Shown here piece after piece: positions 16,569 to 23,627 of a stretch of DNA of 64,000 nt; the stretch's first letter is position 1, and every line of letters starts with the position of its first letter. Source of the stretch: Streptomyces sp. NBC_01451 (GTDB lineage Bacteria > Actinomycetota > Actinomycetes > Streptomycetales > Streptomycetaceae); NCBI RefSeq assembly GCF_036227485.1, contig NZ_CP109479.1:9238001-9302000 (forward strand). The letters run 5' to 3'. The translations under genes and the position numbers were made by a program. The notes beneath the pieces were generated by a model. That model was not told the DNA's origin, ran no database searches, and saw only the letters and a list, made by a program, of their open reading frames with translations.

Positions 16569-16593
16569 GTACCCCGTCGGGCTCAGGGCATGC
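16569..16593 (-). promoter_or_regulatory. SigB-type promoter of the sigma factor gene
   Basis: On the minus strand GCAT (16593-16590), 15 bases, then GGGTAC (16574-16569). This fits the S. coelicolor SigB consensus GNNT-N14-16-GGGTAC. A start ~8 bases further on would leave a leader of about 60 bases before the sigma factor ATG. Confidence 0.6.
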
Positions 16594-16785
16594 CACAAAC
16601 ATTGCCCTCTGCAAAAAGACCGGTGGACGCGAGGTGTGCGAGGCATCCGGAACCGCGGGGGCTGACCTGGCGGTAAGGAACGTGGGGCCGGTCGTGGAGC
16701 CGACGTAGACATTATGGGGTGATCGTGGGTGAAGGTGATCAGTTGATCGGCGTAGAGAACCCGGTGCTGAGGGTTGTGGCCGGGC

Positions 16786-17562
16786 TCAGGCGACCCGTGT
16801 CGCCATGATCAGCTCGTGGAGGTAGCGCTTGGTGATCCGGCCGCCGTACCGCGTCTCTATCAGATCCCGGATACCGGCGAGCAGGCCATGGCGCGAGGCC
16901 GCGTCCAGCGCGCGGTGGTTGGAGTAGGTGAGCAGGACGTCGATGTACTCGTCGACCGAGTACACGATGTCCTGGGTGTGGCGCCGGACGGTGACCCGGC
17001 CGAAGTGCTCGGACCGGTCCAACTCCCCGGTGTCCGTCGCCGTGTCCGACTCGTCGACCTGGCGCAGGCCGGGCGGCGTGGCCGGGTCCCACTGCTCGTA
17101 GCAGCGCTGTACCCGCTCGAAGAAGTCGACGGTGCCGCCTTTGACATGGTGCGTCATGACGAGCGCGAGCAGCCCGCCCGGCCGGAGCGCCCGGGCCATC
17201 CTGGGCAGCCGTACCGCCGGGTCGAGCCAGTGGAACGCGGTCGCACAGGCGACCAGGTCGAAGGGTTCGGGCGGCAGCGGCCAGTGTTCGAAGTCGGCGA
17301 CCGTCACCTCCGCCAGCGGGAACGCCCGCAGGTTGCGCCGGGTCACCTCCGCGAGGGACGGGCCCAGCTCGACGGCGGTGAGCCGGCATCCCGACGCGGC
17401 CAGCGGGACGGTGAGCTGGCCGGTACCCGGGGCGACCTCCAGGACGCGGCTGCCCGGGCCGAGTCCGGCCGCGCGGGCCAGGTCGTCCACCAGGGGCTGG
17501 GGATAGCGGGGGCGGGCCCGGTCGTACAGTTCCGCCGCCTCGTCGAATGTGTCACGCAGCAT
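16786..17562 (-). CDS. Class I SAM-dependent methyltransferase
   Basis: Methyltransferase of 258 residues. Motif I is VLEVAPGTGQLTVPLA, motif II is near ADFEHWPLPPEPFDLVACATAFHWLDP and motif III is ALRPGGLLALVMTHH. The 'FHWL' stretch and an opening DTFDEAAELYDRARPRYP place it with the UbiE/MenG-like small-molecule methyltransferases. The substrate is unknown. Start ATG 17562 has GAGGGG 5-6 bases upstream; longer in-frame extensions to 17997 overlap popR and are not credible. Confidence 0.88.
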   Translation of the reverse strand: MLRDTFDEAAELYDRARPRYPQPLVDDLARAAGLGPGSRVLEVAPGTGQLTVPLAASGCRLTAVELGPSLAEVTRRNLRAFPLAEVTVADFEHWPLPPEPFDLVACATAFHWLDPAVRLPRMARALRPGGLLALVMTHHVKGGTVDFFERVQRCYEQWDPATPPGLRQVDESDTATDTGELDRSEHFGRVTVRRHTQDIVYSVDEYIDVLLTYSNHRALDAASRHGLLAGIRDLIETRYGGRITKRYLHELIMATRVA

Positions 17563-17646
17563 GTTCGCCCCTCGGCCCGTCCGTCCCGTCGTGGTGATTC
17601 CACCCAGGGCAGAATGCCGACCCCTTCCCCCGGAAGCGACGGCTTT

Positions 17647-17652
17647 TAGGCT
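17647..17652 (+). promoter_or_regulatory. -10 box of probable leaderless promoter (popR)
   Basis: TAGGCT lies 6 bases before the GTG at 17659. The GAGGGG between them is too close to the GTG for normal ribosome-site spacing, so a leaderless start is plausible. Confidence 0.4.
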
Positions 17653-17658
17653 GAGGGG

Positions 17659-18066
17659 GTGAGCAACCAAGCGCCGAACCAGGCCCGTGTGATCCCGCTG
17701 CGTCCGAAGAGCACGCCGGCACCGGCGCCCGCCGCACCGGTGGCCCCGGCGCGGCCCGCGCCCAGGGAACCGCTCTTCCGTGACCTCGTCGGCGACGTCC
17801 TGCGCCGCGAACGGCTCGCCCAGGAACGCACCCTCAAGGATGTGGCGGACGCGGCCAGGATCTCCATGCCGTACCTGTCGGAGCTGGAGCGGGGCCGCAA
17901 GGAAGCCTCCTCGGAGGTCCTCGCGGCAGCCGCCGGGGCTCTCGGTCTGGGCCTGGGAGACCTGCTGTCCCTGGCCCAGAACGAGCTGACACGGCACACC
18001 CGGAGCCGTACCCGTGGGCGTACGACGACTTCCGCGCCGTACAACGGGCTCTGCCTGGCCGCCTGA
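17659..18066 (+). CDS. popR: PopR-like activator of clpP3-clpP4
   Basis: XRE/ClgR-type regulator of 135 residues. After a Pro/Ala-rich N-terminus the HTH spans residues ~45-105: FRDLVGDVLRRERLAQERTLKDVADAARISMPYLSELERGRKEASSEVLAAAAGALG. In S. lividans, PopR is encoded beside clpP3-clpP4, activates that operon, and is degraded by ClpP1P2 through two C-terminal alanines. This protein sits beside clpP4 and ends ...GLCLAA, matching that degron. It is convergent with clpP4. The closely related ClgR is the alternative, but context and tail favour PopR. Confidence 0.82.
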   Translation: MSNQAPNQARVIPLRPKSTPAPAPAAPVAPARPAPREPLFRDLVGDVLRRERLAQERTLKDVADAARISMPYLSELERGRKEASSEVLAAAAGALGLGLGDLLSLAQNELTRHTRSRTRGRTTTSAPYNGLCLAA

Positions 18067-18103
18067 CGGCCCGGCTCGCGCCCGTCGGAGGCGCCGCCGT
18101 CAG
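18063..18103. terminator. Inverted repeat spanning both stop codons (popR/clpP4)
   Basis: CTGACGGC (18063-18070) and GCCGTCAG (18096-18103) are perfect complements separated by 25 bases. The left arm contains the popR stop codon and the right arm the clpP4 stop codon. It may act as a two-way terminator. Confidence 0.45.
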
Positions 18104-18702
18104 ATGTTGACGAGGCGTCGGCTCACCACCTCGTCCGCCAGGCCGTACGCCACCGCCTCCGCGGCGGTGAACACCTTGTCGCGGTCCATGTCCGCGCGCA
18201 GCGTCGGCACGTCGTGGTGCGTGTGCCGCGAGAGCACCTCCTCGACCTGGGCGCGGATCCGGACCATCTCCCGGGCCTGGACGGCCAGGTCGGAGACCGT
18301 GCCCCGGTGACCGCCGCTCGCCGGCTGGCCCAGCAGCACCCGCGCGTGTTCGAGGACGAACCGGCGCCCGGGATCACCTCCGGCGAGCAGTACAGCCGCC
18401 GTCGAGGCGGCCTGCCCGACACAGAAGGTCGAGATCGGCGCCTGTACGTAGGTCATGGTGTCGTAGATCGCCATGAGCGAAGTGAACGAGCCGCCGGGCG
18501 AGTTGATGTAGATGGCGATCTCCTGCTCCGGTGACGACGACTCCAGGTGCAGGAGTTGCGCGATCACGACGTTGGCCACGCCGTCGTCGATCTCGGTGCC
18601 GAGGAAGATGATCCGCTCGGCCAGCAGCCGGCTGAACACGTCGTACGACCGCTCGCCCTGCGGGGTGCGCTCGACGACGTTCGGAATCGTGTACGTCCCC
18701 AT
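18100..18702 (-). CDS. clpP4: ClpP4, second ClpP-family subunit (catalytic His replaced)
   Basis: ClpP-fold protein of 200 residues, second gene of the clpP3-clpP4 operon. The oxyanion and nucleophile region is present ([34 protein letters not shown] with the Ser), and the acidic position YGLADE is kept. The catalytic histidine, normally in the M(I)HQP motif, is replaced: [12 protein letters not shown] has Gly (codon GGC). The subunit is therefore probably not proteolytic and would act as a partner of ClpP3 in a mixed barrel. Its start is one base beyond the clpP3 stop, so translation is coupled. Confidence 0.88.
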   Translation of the reverse strand: MGTYTIPNVVERTPQGERSYDVFSRLLAERIIFLGTEIDDGVANVVIAQLLHLESSSPEQEIAIYINSPGGSFTSLMAIYDTMTYVQAPISTFCVGQAASTAAVLLAGGDPGRRFVLEHARVLLGQPASGGHRGTVSDLAVQAREMVRIRAQVEEVLSRHTHHDVPTLRADMDRDKVFTAAEAVAYGLADEVVSRRLVNI

Positions 18703-18703
18703 G

Positions 18704-19360
18704 TCAGAGCCCCATCCGTCGTCGTGAGGCGGCAGGGCGGACGTCGGCCAGCGAGCCGACCACCTGGTCCACCATGCCGTACTCCTTGGCCTGTTCGGCC
18801 GTGAACCAGCGGTCGCGGTCGCCGTCCCGCGAGATCGTCTCCTCGCTCTGACCGGTGTGCCGGGCGGTGATCCGCTCGACGGAACGCTTCGTGAACTCCA
18901 GGTTCTCCGCCTGGATCTCGATGTCGGCGGTGGTGCCGCCGATGCCGGCCGAGGGCTGGTGCATCATGATCCGTGCGTTCGGCAGCGCGTACCGCTTGCC
19001 GGGCGCGCCCACGCTGAGCAGGAACTGGCCCATGCTGGCCGCGAATCCCATGGCGAGCGTGGACACGTCGTTCGGGATCAGCTGCATGGTGTCGTAGATG
19101 GCGAGGCCCGCCGTCACCGAGCCGCCGGGGCTGTTGATGTACAGGCTGATGTCGGTGCGCGGGTCCTCCGCCGACAGCAGGAGCAGCTGGACGCAGATCC
19201 GGTTCGCCGAGACCTCGTCGACCTGCGTACCGAGGAACACGATGCGCTGGGCGAGCAGTTGGGCGGCGAGATGGTCGTCGAACCGGGAGGGCGGGGTGTC
19301 GCCCTCCTCGGCCCGGGGCAGCAGTGCCGGCCGGGGACCGGCGGCGGTGAGCAGGGACAT
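18704..19360 (-). CDS. clpP3: ClpP3 protease subunit
   Basis: ATP-dependent Clp protease proteolytic subunit of 218 residues with an intact triad: Ser in [12 protein letters not shown], His in [11 protein letters not shown], Asp in [11 protein letters not shown]. The N-terminus begins MSLLTAAG, and GAGGAG lies 7 bases upstream. ClpP3/ClpP4 form the alternative Clp peptidase of Streptomyces, induced when ClpP1P2 fails because PopR is then stabilised. It needs a Clp ATPase from elsewhere in the genome. First gene of the operon. Confidence 0.92.
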   Translation of the reverse strand: MSLLTAAGPRPALLPRAEEGDTPPSRFDDHLAAQLLAQRIVFLGTQVDEVSANRICVQLLLLSAEDPRTDISLYINSPGGSVTAGLAIYDTMQLIPNDVSTLAMGFAASMGQFLLSVGAPGKRYALPNARIMMHQPSAGIGGTTADIEIQAENLEFTKRSVERITARHTGQSEETISRDGDRDRWFTAEQAKEYGMVDQVVGSLADVRPAASRRRMGL

Positions 19361-19460
19361 AGGGGCTCCTCGTCGAGTCGTCGTTCGTTGGCTTGCGTTC
19401 GTGGGTCGTGGATTTCGTGCGGCGGACGGCTTCGCGATTCCCACTCTCGGCCCGACTCGA

Positions 19461-19505
19461 CGCCAACGGCCGGTTTCTCGGCCCGCAGCAGATTCGCTGA
19501 CGGCA
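19461..19505. promoter_or_regulatory. Two ClgR/PopR-like operator motifs upstream of clpP3
   Basis: CGCCAACGGCC (19461-19471) and CGCTGACGGCA (19495-19505) each match 10 of 11 positions of the actinobacterial ClgR core CGCYNANRGCG. Both lie 100-145 bases upstream of the clpP3 start, where an activator would bind. The motif is from memory of ClgR work; the sequence match is direct. Confidence 0.45.
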
Positions 19506-19540
19506 GAGGGCCCGGGCCGAGCAAGGCCCGGGCCTGGTCG

Positions 19541-19738
19541 TCACGCGGGCTGCTGCTCCGCGAGGGGAGTCGCGCAGACGCGGTCGATGACCGGCACGCA
19601 GGGGAACCGCCGGTCGTACTGGCCGTAGGTGTCGCCGTTGAAGTCGGGCAGTTCCGGCGGTGACGGCGGTCGTGTCGGCGCCGGCTCTGGTTCTGCCGCA
19701 GGTGCGTCGCCCCGAGGCTTCGTGAAGTGAACCGTCAC
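19541..19738 (-). CDS. Possible small protein divergent from lacI gene
   Basis: Open frame of 65 codons from GTG 19738 (VHFTKPRGDAPAAEPEPAPT, then PELPDFNGDTYGQYDRRFP). It is Pro-rich with a more ordered C-terminal half including two cysteines. There is no ribosome site, but a perfect LacI-type operator lies 5 bases upstream of the GTG, and third-position GC looks coding-like. It could equally be chance. No family is recognised. Confidence 0.35.
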   Translation of the reverse strand: MTVHFTKPRGDAPAAEPEPAPTRPPSPPELPDFNGDTYGQYDRRFPCVPVIDRVCATPLAEQQPA

Positions 19739-19743
19739 GAGAG

Positions 19744-19757
19744 TCGAACCGGTTCGA
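19744..19757. promoter_or_regulatory. LacI-family operator, copy 1
   Basis: TCGAACCGGTTCGA, a perfect 14-bp palindrome with the central CG of LacI-family sites. It is directly upstream of the small minus-strand frame and 144 bases (centre to centre) from the copy in the lacI leader. Two such sites could support repressor looping. Confidence 0.65.
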
Positions 19758-19850
19758 AGAGTGCGGGCCGGAAGCTGGCGCCGCCCACAGACGGTGAGGG
19801 ATATCTGCACCACGGAGGGCCGACGAGGAAGCGGAGGGCCGCACCCGATA

Positions 19851-19879
19851 TTGACATCGGCCGCCGACACTTCTAGCTT
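19851..19879 (+). promoter_or_regulatory. Vegetative promoter of the lacI-type gene
   Basis: TTGACA (19851-19856), 17 bases, TAGCTT (19874-19879): a consensus HrdB-type promoter. Transcription should begin near 19886, immediately before the operator at 19888-19901. Confidence 0.75.
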
Positions 19880-19887
19880 GCCTTCAC

Positions 19888-19901
19888 GCGAACCGGTTCG
19901 A
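19888..19901. promoter_or_regulatory. LacI-family operator, copy 2 (autoregulation)
   Basis: GCGAACCGGTTCGA, sharing 13 of 14 bases with the copy at 19744, placed at about +2 to +15 of the predicted transcript. A repressor bound here would block its own promoter. Confidence 0.7.
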
Positions 19902-19913
19902 CGAAGGAGTGGC

Positions 19914-20939
19914 GTGAACATCGGTGAGATCGCCCGGCGGGCCGGTGTCTCGCGGAGCACCGTCTCCTACGCCCTGAGCGGCAAACGCTCCGTGTCGGAG
20001 GAGACCCGGCGCAGGATCCAGCAGGTGATCGACGAACTGGGCTATCGGCCCAACGCCAGCGCACGCGCCCTGGCCAACGGCCGGACCAGCACCATCGGCC
20101 TGGTCTTCCCGCCGGCCGGAAACCACTACACCGGCATGCAACTCGACTTCATCGGCAGCGTGGTGGAGGCCGCGGCGGCGTACGACTACGACGTGCTTCT
20201 CTCCCCGAGCGGCGTGGACAGCGACCGCTCGTTCCAGCGGCTGCTGGCCGAGCGGCGGGTCGACGGCGCGATCCTCATGGAGATCAGGCTCCAGGACGAC
20301 CGGGTCGACCACCTGGGCGAGGAGAACTTCCCCGCCGTCTGTATCGGCCGCACGGCCCGCCCGGACCGGGACTGGTGGGTCGGGCTCGACCACACCGCGC
20401 TCGCTGCGGCCTGCGTCAACCATCTCGCCGACCTGGGACACCGCCGGATCGCCTTCGTGAACCGGCCCGAGCACCTGCTGCGGGCCGGCTACGAGTCCGC
20501 GCACCGCGGCCTCGACGGCTTCACCAAGGCCGCCGCCGAACGAGGGCTCACCGTACGGACGTACTGCTGCGGCGACGACGCCCCTTCCGGGCAGGAGTGC
20601 CTGGAGCGGATCCTCCACGAGGACCCGGACACCACGGCGCTGGTCACCCTGAACGAGGCCGCGCTCGGCGGCCTCTACCGGGGCCTGGCCGTGGCAGGAC
20701 GGCACGTGCCGCGCGACTTCTCCATCACCGGGGTCGTGGCGGGCCGCTGGGCGGAGACCGTGACCCCGCAGCTCACCGCGGCGGACGTACCGGCCGAGCA
20801 GCTGGGCCGGCTCGCCGTCGAACTGCTCGTCGAGCGGCTCGACCACCCCGGCGCGACGCCACGCCACCACCTCCTCGCGCCGCCCATCTCCCTGCGCACC
20901 AGCACCGGACCCGCCCCGACGCCGGCGGCCGACGTCTGA
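19914..20939 (+). CDS. LacI-family transcriptional repressor
   Basis: Sugar-type regulator of 341 residues. HTH at the N-terminus: NIGEIARRAGVSRSTVSYALSGKRSVSEETRRRI, with the hinge helix YRPNASARAL. The periplasmic-binding-protein-like core carries RVDGAILMEIRLQD and GHRRIAFVNRPEH. GTG 19914 has AAGGAG 4 bases upstream. The operator pair and promoter in front suggest strong autoregulation. No transporter or glycosidase is adjacent, so the effector and targets are unknown; the divergent small frame is the only local candidate target. Confidence 0.93.
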   Translation: MNIGEIARRAGVSRSTVSYALSGKRSVSEETRRRIQQVIDELGYRPNASARALANGRTSTIGLVFPPAGNHYTGMQLDFIGSVVEAAAAYDYDVLLSPSGVDSDRSFQRLLAERRVDGAILMEIRLQDDRVDHLGEENFPAVCIGRTARPDRDWWVGLDHTALAAACVNHLADLGHRRIAFVNRPEHLLRAGYESAHRGLDGFTKAAAERGLTVRTYCCGDDAPSGQECLERILHEDPDTTALVTLNEAALGGLYRGLAVAGRHVPRDFSITGVVAGRWAETVTPQLTAADVPAEQLGRLAVELLVERLDHPGATPRHHLLAPPISLRTSTGPAPTPAADV

Positions 20940-21058
20940 CGGCCCGCCCCGGCTCGCCCGCCCCGGTGGCTGACTCTGCGCCGGAGGCGGCGTGACCATG
21001 TGAAACCGTGGCCTCGACATCGTCCTGCGAAGAAATTCCAGAAGATTCCGAGCGGTGA

Positions 21059-21085
21059 TGTCGAGAACCCGTGCCCGGCTCCGTC
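21059..21085 (+). promoter_or_regulatory. ECF42-type promoter
   Basis: TGTCGA (21059-21064), 17 bases, CGTC (21082-21085), matching the published ECF42 target pattern (TGTCGA at -35, CG[A/T]C at -10). It lies upstream of the YCII/ECF42 gene pair, as expected for autoregulation. Confidence 0.6.
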
Positions 21086-21137
21086 CCCGTAGTGAAGGCG
21101 GCCACAATGGGTCGCACCAGCACGGAGGAGAACCACG

Positions 21138-21551
21138 ATGGCCAAGTACCTGCTGCTCAAGCACTACCGCGGCGCTCCGGCTCCGGTCGGTTTCATCCCC
21201 ATGGACAAGTGGACGCCGCAGGAGATCTCGGACCACGTCCAGTACATGCGCGACTTCGCGGACCGGCTCGAGAAGACGGGCGAGTTCGTCGACGGTCAGG
21301 CGCTCGCCCCCGAGGGCACGTGGGTGCAGTACGGCGGTGAGGGGCGCCCGCCGGTCACCGACGGCCCGTTCGCCGAGACGAAGGACCTCATCGCCGGCTG
21401 GATGGTGATCGACGTCGACAGCTACGAGCGGGCCGTCGAGCTGGCCGGGGAGTTGTCGGCCGCCCCGGGAGCGGGCGGCAAGCCGATCCACGAGTGGCTG
21501 GAGCTGCGCCCGTTCCTGTCCGCGCCGCCCACCATCACAGAGTGCCACTGA
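21138..21551 (+). CDS. YCII/DGPF-domain protein
   Basis: Protein of 137 residues in the YCII-related (DGPF) family: MAKYLLLKHYRG, the signature TDGPFAETKDLIAGWMVIDVDSYERAVELA, and the closing GGKPIHEWLELRPF. The reaction is unknown. Genes of this family regularly precede ECF42 sigma factors and are their main regulatory targets. GGAGGAGA precedes the ATG. It ends 4 bases before the sigma gene. Confidence 0.93.
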   Translation: MAKYLLLKHYRGAPAPVGFIPMDKWTPQEISDHVQYMRDFADRLEKTGEFVDGQALAPEGTWVQYGGEGRPPVTDGPFAETKDLIAGWMVIDVDSYERAVELAGELSAAPGAGGKPIHEWLELRPFLSAPPTITECH

Positions 21552-21555
21552 CGCG

Positions 21556-22716
21556 ATGACCCCCGGGGTGAACGAGGCCCTGCTCCGGAGCCTCACACCG
21601 AGCGTGCTCGCCGTCCTCGTCCGCCGCGGAGCAGACTTCGCGGCGGCCGAGGACGCGGTGCAGGACGCCCTGGTCGAGGCGGTCCGTGTCTGGCCGGCCG
21701 ACCCGCCTCGGGACGCGAAGGGCTGGCTGGTCACCGTGGCGTGGCGCCGGTACCTCGACGCGACGCGCGCGGACACCGCCCGCCGCCGCCGCGAGGACCG
21801 TGTCGATGAGGAACCGGCGCCCGGACCCACGCCCGCGACGGACGACACACTCCAGCTCTACTTCCTGTGCGCCCACCCGTCGCTGACACCCTCGTCCGCG
21901 GTCGCGCTCACGCTCCGCGCCGTCGGCGGGCTGACCACCCGCCAGATCGCCCAGGCCTACCTGGTGCCCGAGGCGACCATGGCCCAGCGCATCAGCCGGG
22001 CCAAGCGCACCGTCTCCGGCGTACGGTTCGACCGGCCGGGCGACGTCGCCACCGTGCTGCGCGTCCTCTACCTGGTCTTCAACGAGGGCTACTCCGGCGA
22101 CGTCGACCTCGCCGCCGAGGCCATCCGTCTCACCCGGCAGCTCGCGGCCCACGTCGACCATCCCGAGGTGGCGGGGCTCCTCGCCCTCATGCTGCTGCAC
22201 CACGCCCGGCGTACGGCCCGCACCGCATCCGACGGCAGCCTGGTGCCCCTCGCCGAGCAGGACCGCGGCCGATGGGACACCGGGGCCATCGCCGAGGGTG
22301 TCGGGATCCTGCAGGCGGCCCTCTCCCGCGACCGGCTGGGCGAGTTCCAGGCGCAGGCCGCCATCGCCGCCCTCCACGCCGACGCCCGCACCGCCGAGGA
22401 GACCGACTGGGTACAGATCGTCGAGTGGTACGACGAACTCGCGCGTCTGACCGACAGTCCCGTCGTCCGCCTCAACCGCGCGGTGGCCGTTGGCGAGGCC
22501 GACGGACCGCGAGCCGGCCTGGCGGCCCTCGCCGCGCTGGACGACGACACACTGCCCCGCCGCACCGCGGTGGCGGCCTACCTCCACGAGCGCGACGGCG
22601 ACCTGGTGACCGCGGCACGGCTCTACGCCGAGGCGGCCCGGAAGGCACCCAACCTCGCCGAACGCGACCACCTGACCCGCCAGGCCGCCCGGCTCAACGC
22701 TCGCCGCAGCCGCTGA
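21556..22716 (+). CDS. ECF42 sigma factor with DUF6596/TPR extension
   Basis: RNA polymerase sigma factor of 386 residues. Sigma2 (FAAAEDAVQDALVEAVRVWP) and sigma4 (TTRQIAQAYLVPEATMAQRISRAKRTV) domains occupy the first ~170 residues. A C-terminal ~200-residue helical extension (VLYLVFNEGYSGD..., LNRAVAVGEADGPRAGLAAL) is typical of ECF42 and takes the place of an anti-sigma factor in controlling activity. The YCII gene 4 bases upstream completes the standard module. The physiological signal is unknown. Confidence 0.93.
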   Translation: MTPGVNEALLRSLTPSVLAVLVRRGADFAAAEDAVQDALVEAVRVWPADPPRDAKGWLVTVAWRRYLDATRADTARRRREDRVDEEPAPGPTPATDDTLQLYFLCAHPSLTPSSAVALTLRAVGGLTTRQIAQAYLVPEATMAQRISRAKRTVSGVRFDRPGDVATVLRVLYLVFNEGYSGDVDLAAEAIRLTRQLAAHVDHPEVAGLLALMLLHHARRTARTASDGSLVPLAEQDRGRWDTGAIAEGVGILQAALSRDRLGEFQAQAAIAALHADARTAEETDWVQIVEWYDELARLTDSPVVRLNRAVAVGEADGPRAGLAALAALDDDTLPRRTAVAAYLHERDGDLVTAARLYAEAARKAPNLAERDHLTRQAARLNARRSR

Positions 22717-22939
22717 CGGTACTGAGCCGCAGGCCGAGGCAGAGACCCCGCGGGTCTCGACAGGCCCCGCACTCCGTCCCTGCCCCGCCCGCCCGCCGTC
22801 CCGGAGGCTCCCACGGCCGTACGCCGGGCGTGCGGGGGTGGAGCGGGGCCAGGCCATGCCTCTGTGCGCTCTTCGCCCTCGGCGGGTCCGGCGGGACGAT
22901 GCTCAAGCACACACGGAGCTCGACAGTGGGGGCGGGAAA

Positions 22940-23239
22940 ATGGCTGTAGTGATGTCGATGAGTTGGGCCGGGGTCAGTCCCGAGCAGTACGACATGGTGC
23001 GGGACACCGTCGGGTGGGAGGAGGCGACCCCGGACGGCAGTGAGGTGCACGTGGCCTGGTTCGACACTCAGGGGCTGCACGTGATCGACGTCTGGGAGTC
23101 GGAGGAGGCCTTCCAGACGTTCTTCGCCGGGCGACTGGCCCCCGCGATCGAGAAGGCGGGCATCGGCGGGGCTCCGGAGACCGCGTTCGGTCCCCTGCAC
23201 CGGCGTTTCATCGCCCCGGGGGTCACCGGCGCCGCATGA
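22940..23239 (+). CDS. Small ABM-like dimeric barrel protein
   Basis: Protein of 99 residues: VMSMSWAGVSPEQYDMVRDTVGWE, then VHVAWFDTQGLHVIDVWESEEAFQTFF and ...GRLAPAIEKAGI. The 'V.DVWES.E.F..F....L' pattern is typical of dimeric alpha-beta barrel proteins related to antibiotic-biosynthesis monooxygenases. Function unknown. GGGGGCGGG lies 4 bases before the ATG as a poor ribosome site. Confidence 0.8.
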   Translation: MAVVMSMSWAGVSPEQYDMVRDTVGWEEATPDGSEVHVAWFDTQGLHVIDVWESEEAFQTFFAGRLAPAIEKAGIGGAPETAFGPLHRRFIAPGVTGAA

Positions 23240-23245
23240 CACCCG

Positions 23246-23293
23246 GCCGTCGTCTCCGGGGCGGTGGCAGGCGCCCGCCCCGGAGACGACGGC
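23246..23293. terminator. Hairpin terminator
   Basis: Perfect 18-bp inverted repeat (23246-23263 and 23276-23293), 12-base loop, beginning 6 bases after the ABM-like gene. Confidence 0.75.
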
Positions 23294-23337
23294 ACGTTCC
23301 TGGGGAGAGGCGGATCCCCATCGGTACAGCGCCGCAG

Positions 23338-23392
23338 CCGGCGGTGCCGGACGACTTCGGGCAACTGTCCGGAAGTCGTCCGGCACCGCCGG
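23338..23392. repeat. Second long hairpin in the same gap
   Basis: Perfect 21-bp inverted repeat (23338-23358 and 23372-23392) around a 13-base loop, 44 bases beyond the first terminator. No gene lies between the two. It may be a second terminator shielding the ligase operon, or a decayed mobile repeat; it is too symmetric to be chance. Confidence 0.65.
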
Positions 23393-23627
23393 ACTCGTGT
23401 GCCGCTGACGGGGTACCCGCCGCACAACCGCGCCCACCGGGGCGTCGCGCAGTCCGCCCCGCACGAGATGCGCTCGTGCTCCCATCTGCGATGATGGCAG
23501 GCCAAAGGTGCAAATTGAGCTTATCTGTCGATACCCGGGGAACCCGGTGCCTGTCACAGCCGTCGCGTCCCCCCGGTGAGTGACCGAACTCCCGGGACGG
23601 AAGGCATTGCTGCCTCAAGGAGTGACC

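Noticed and set aside
16595..16612. GTTTGT as -35 of the sigma gene promoter
   Set aside because: It lies 20 bases from GGGTAC, too far; GCAT with 15 bases fits the consensus.
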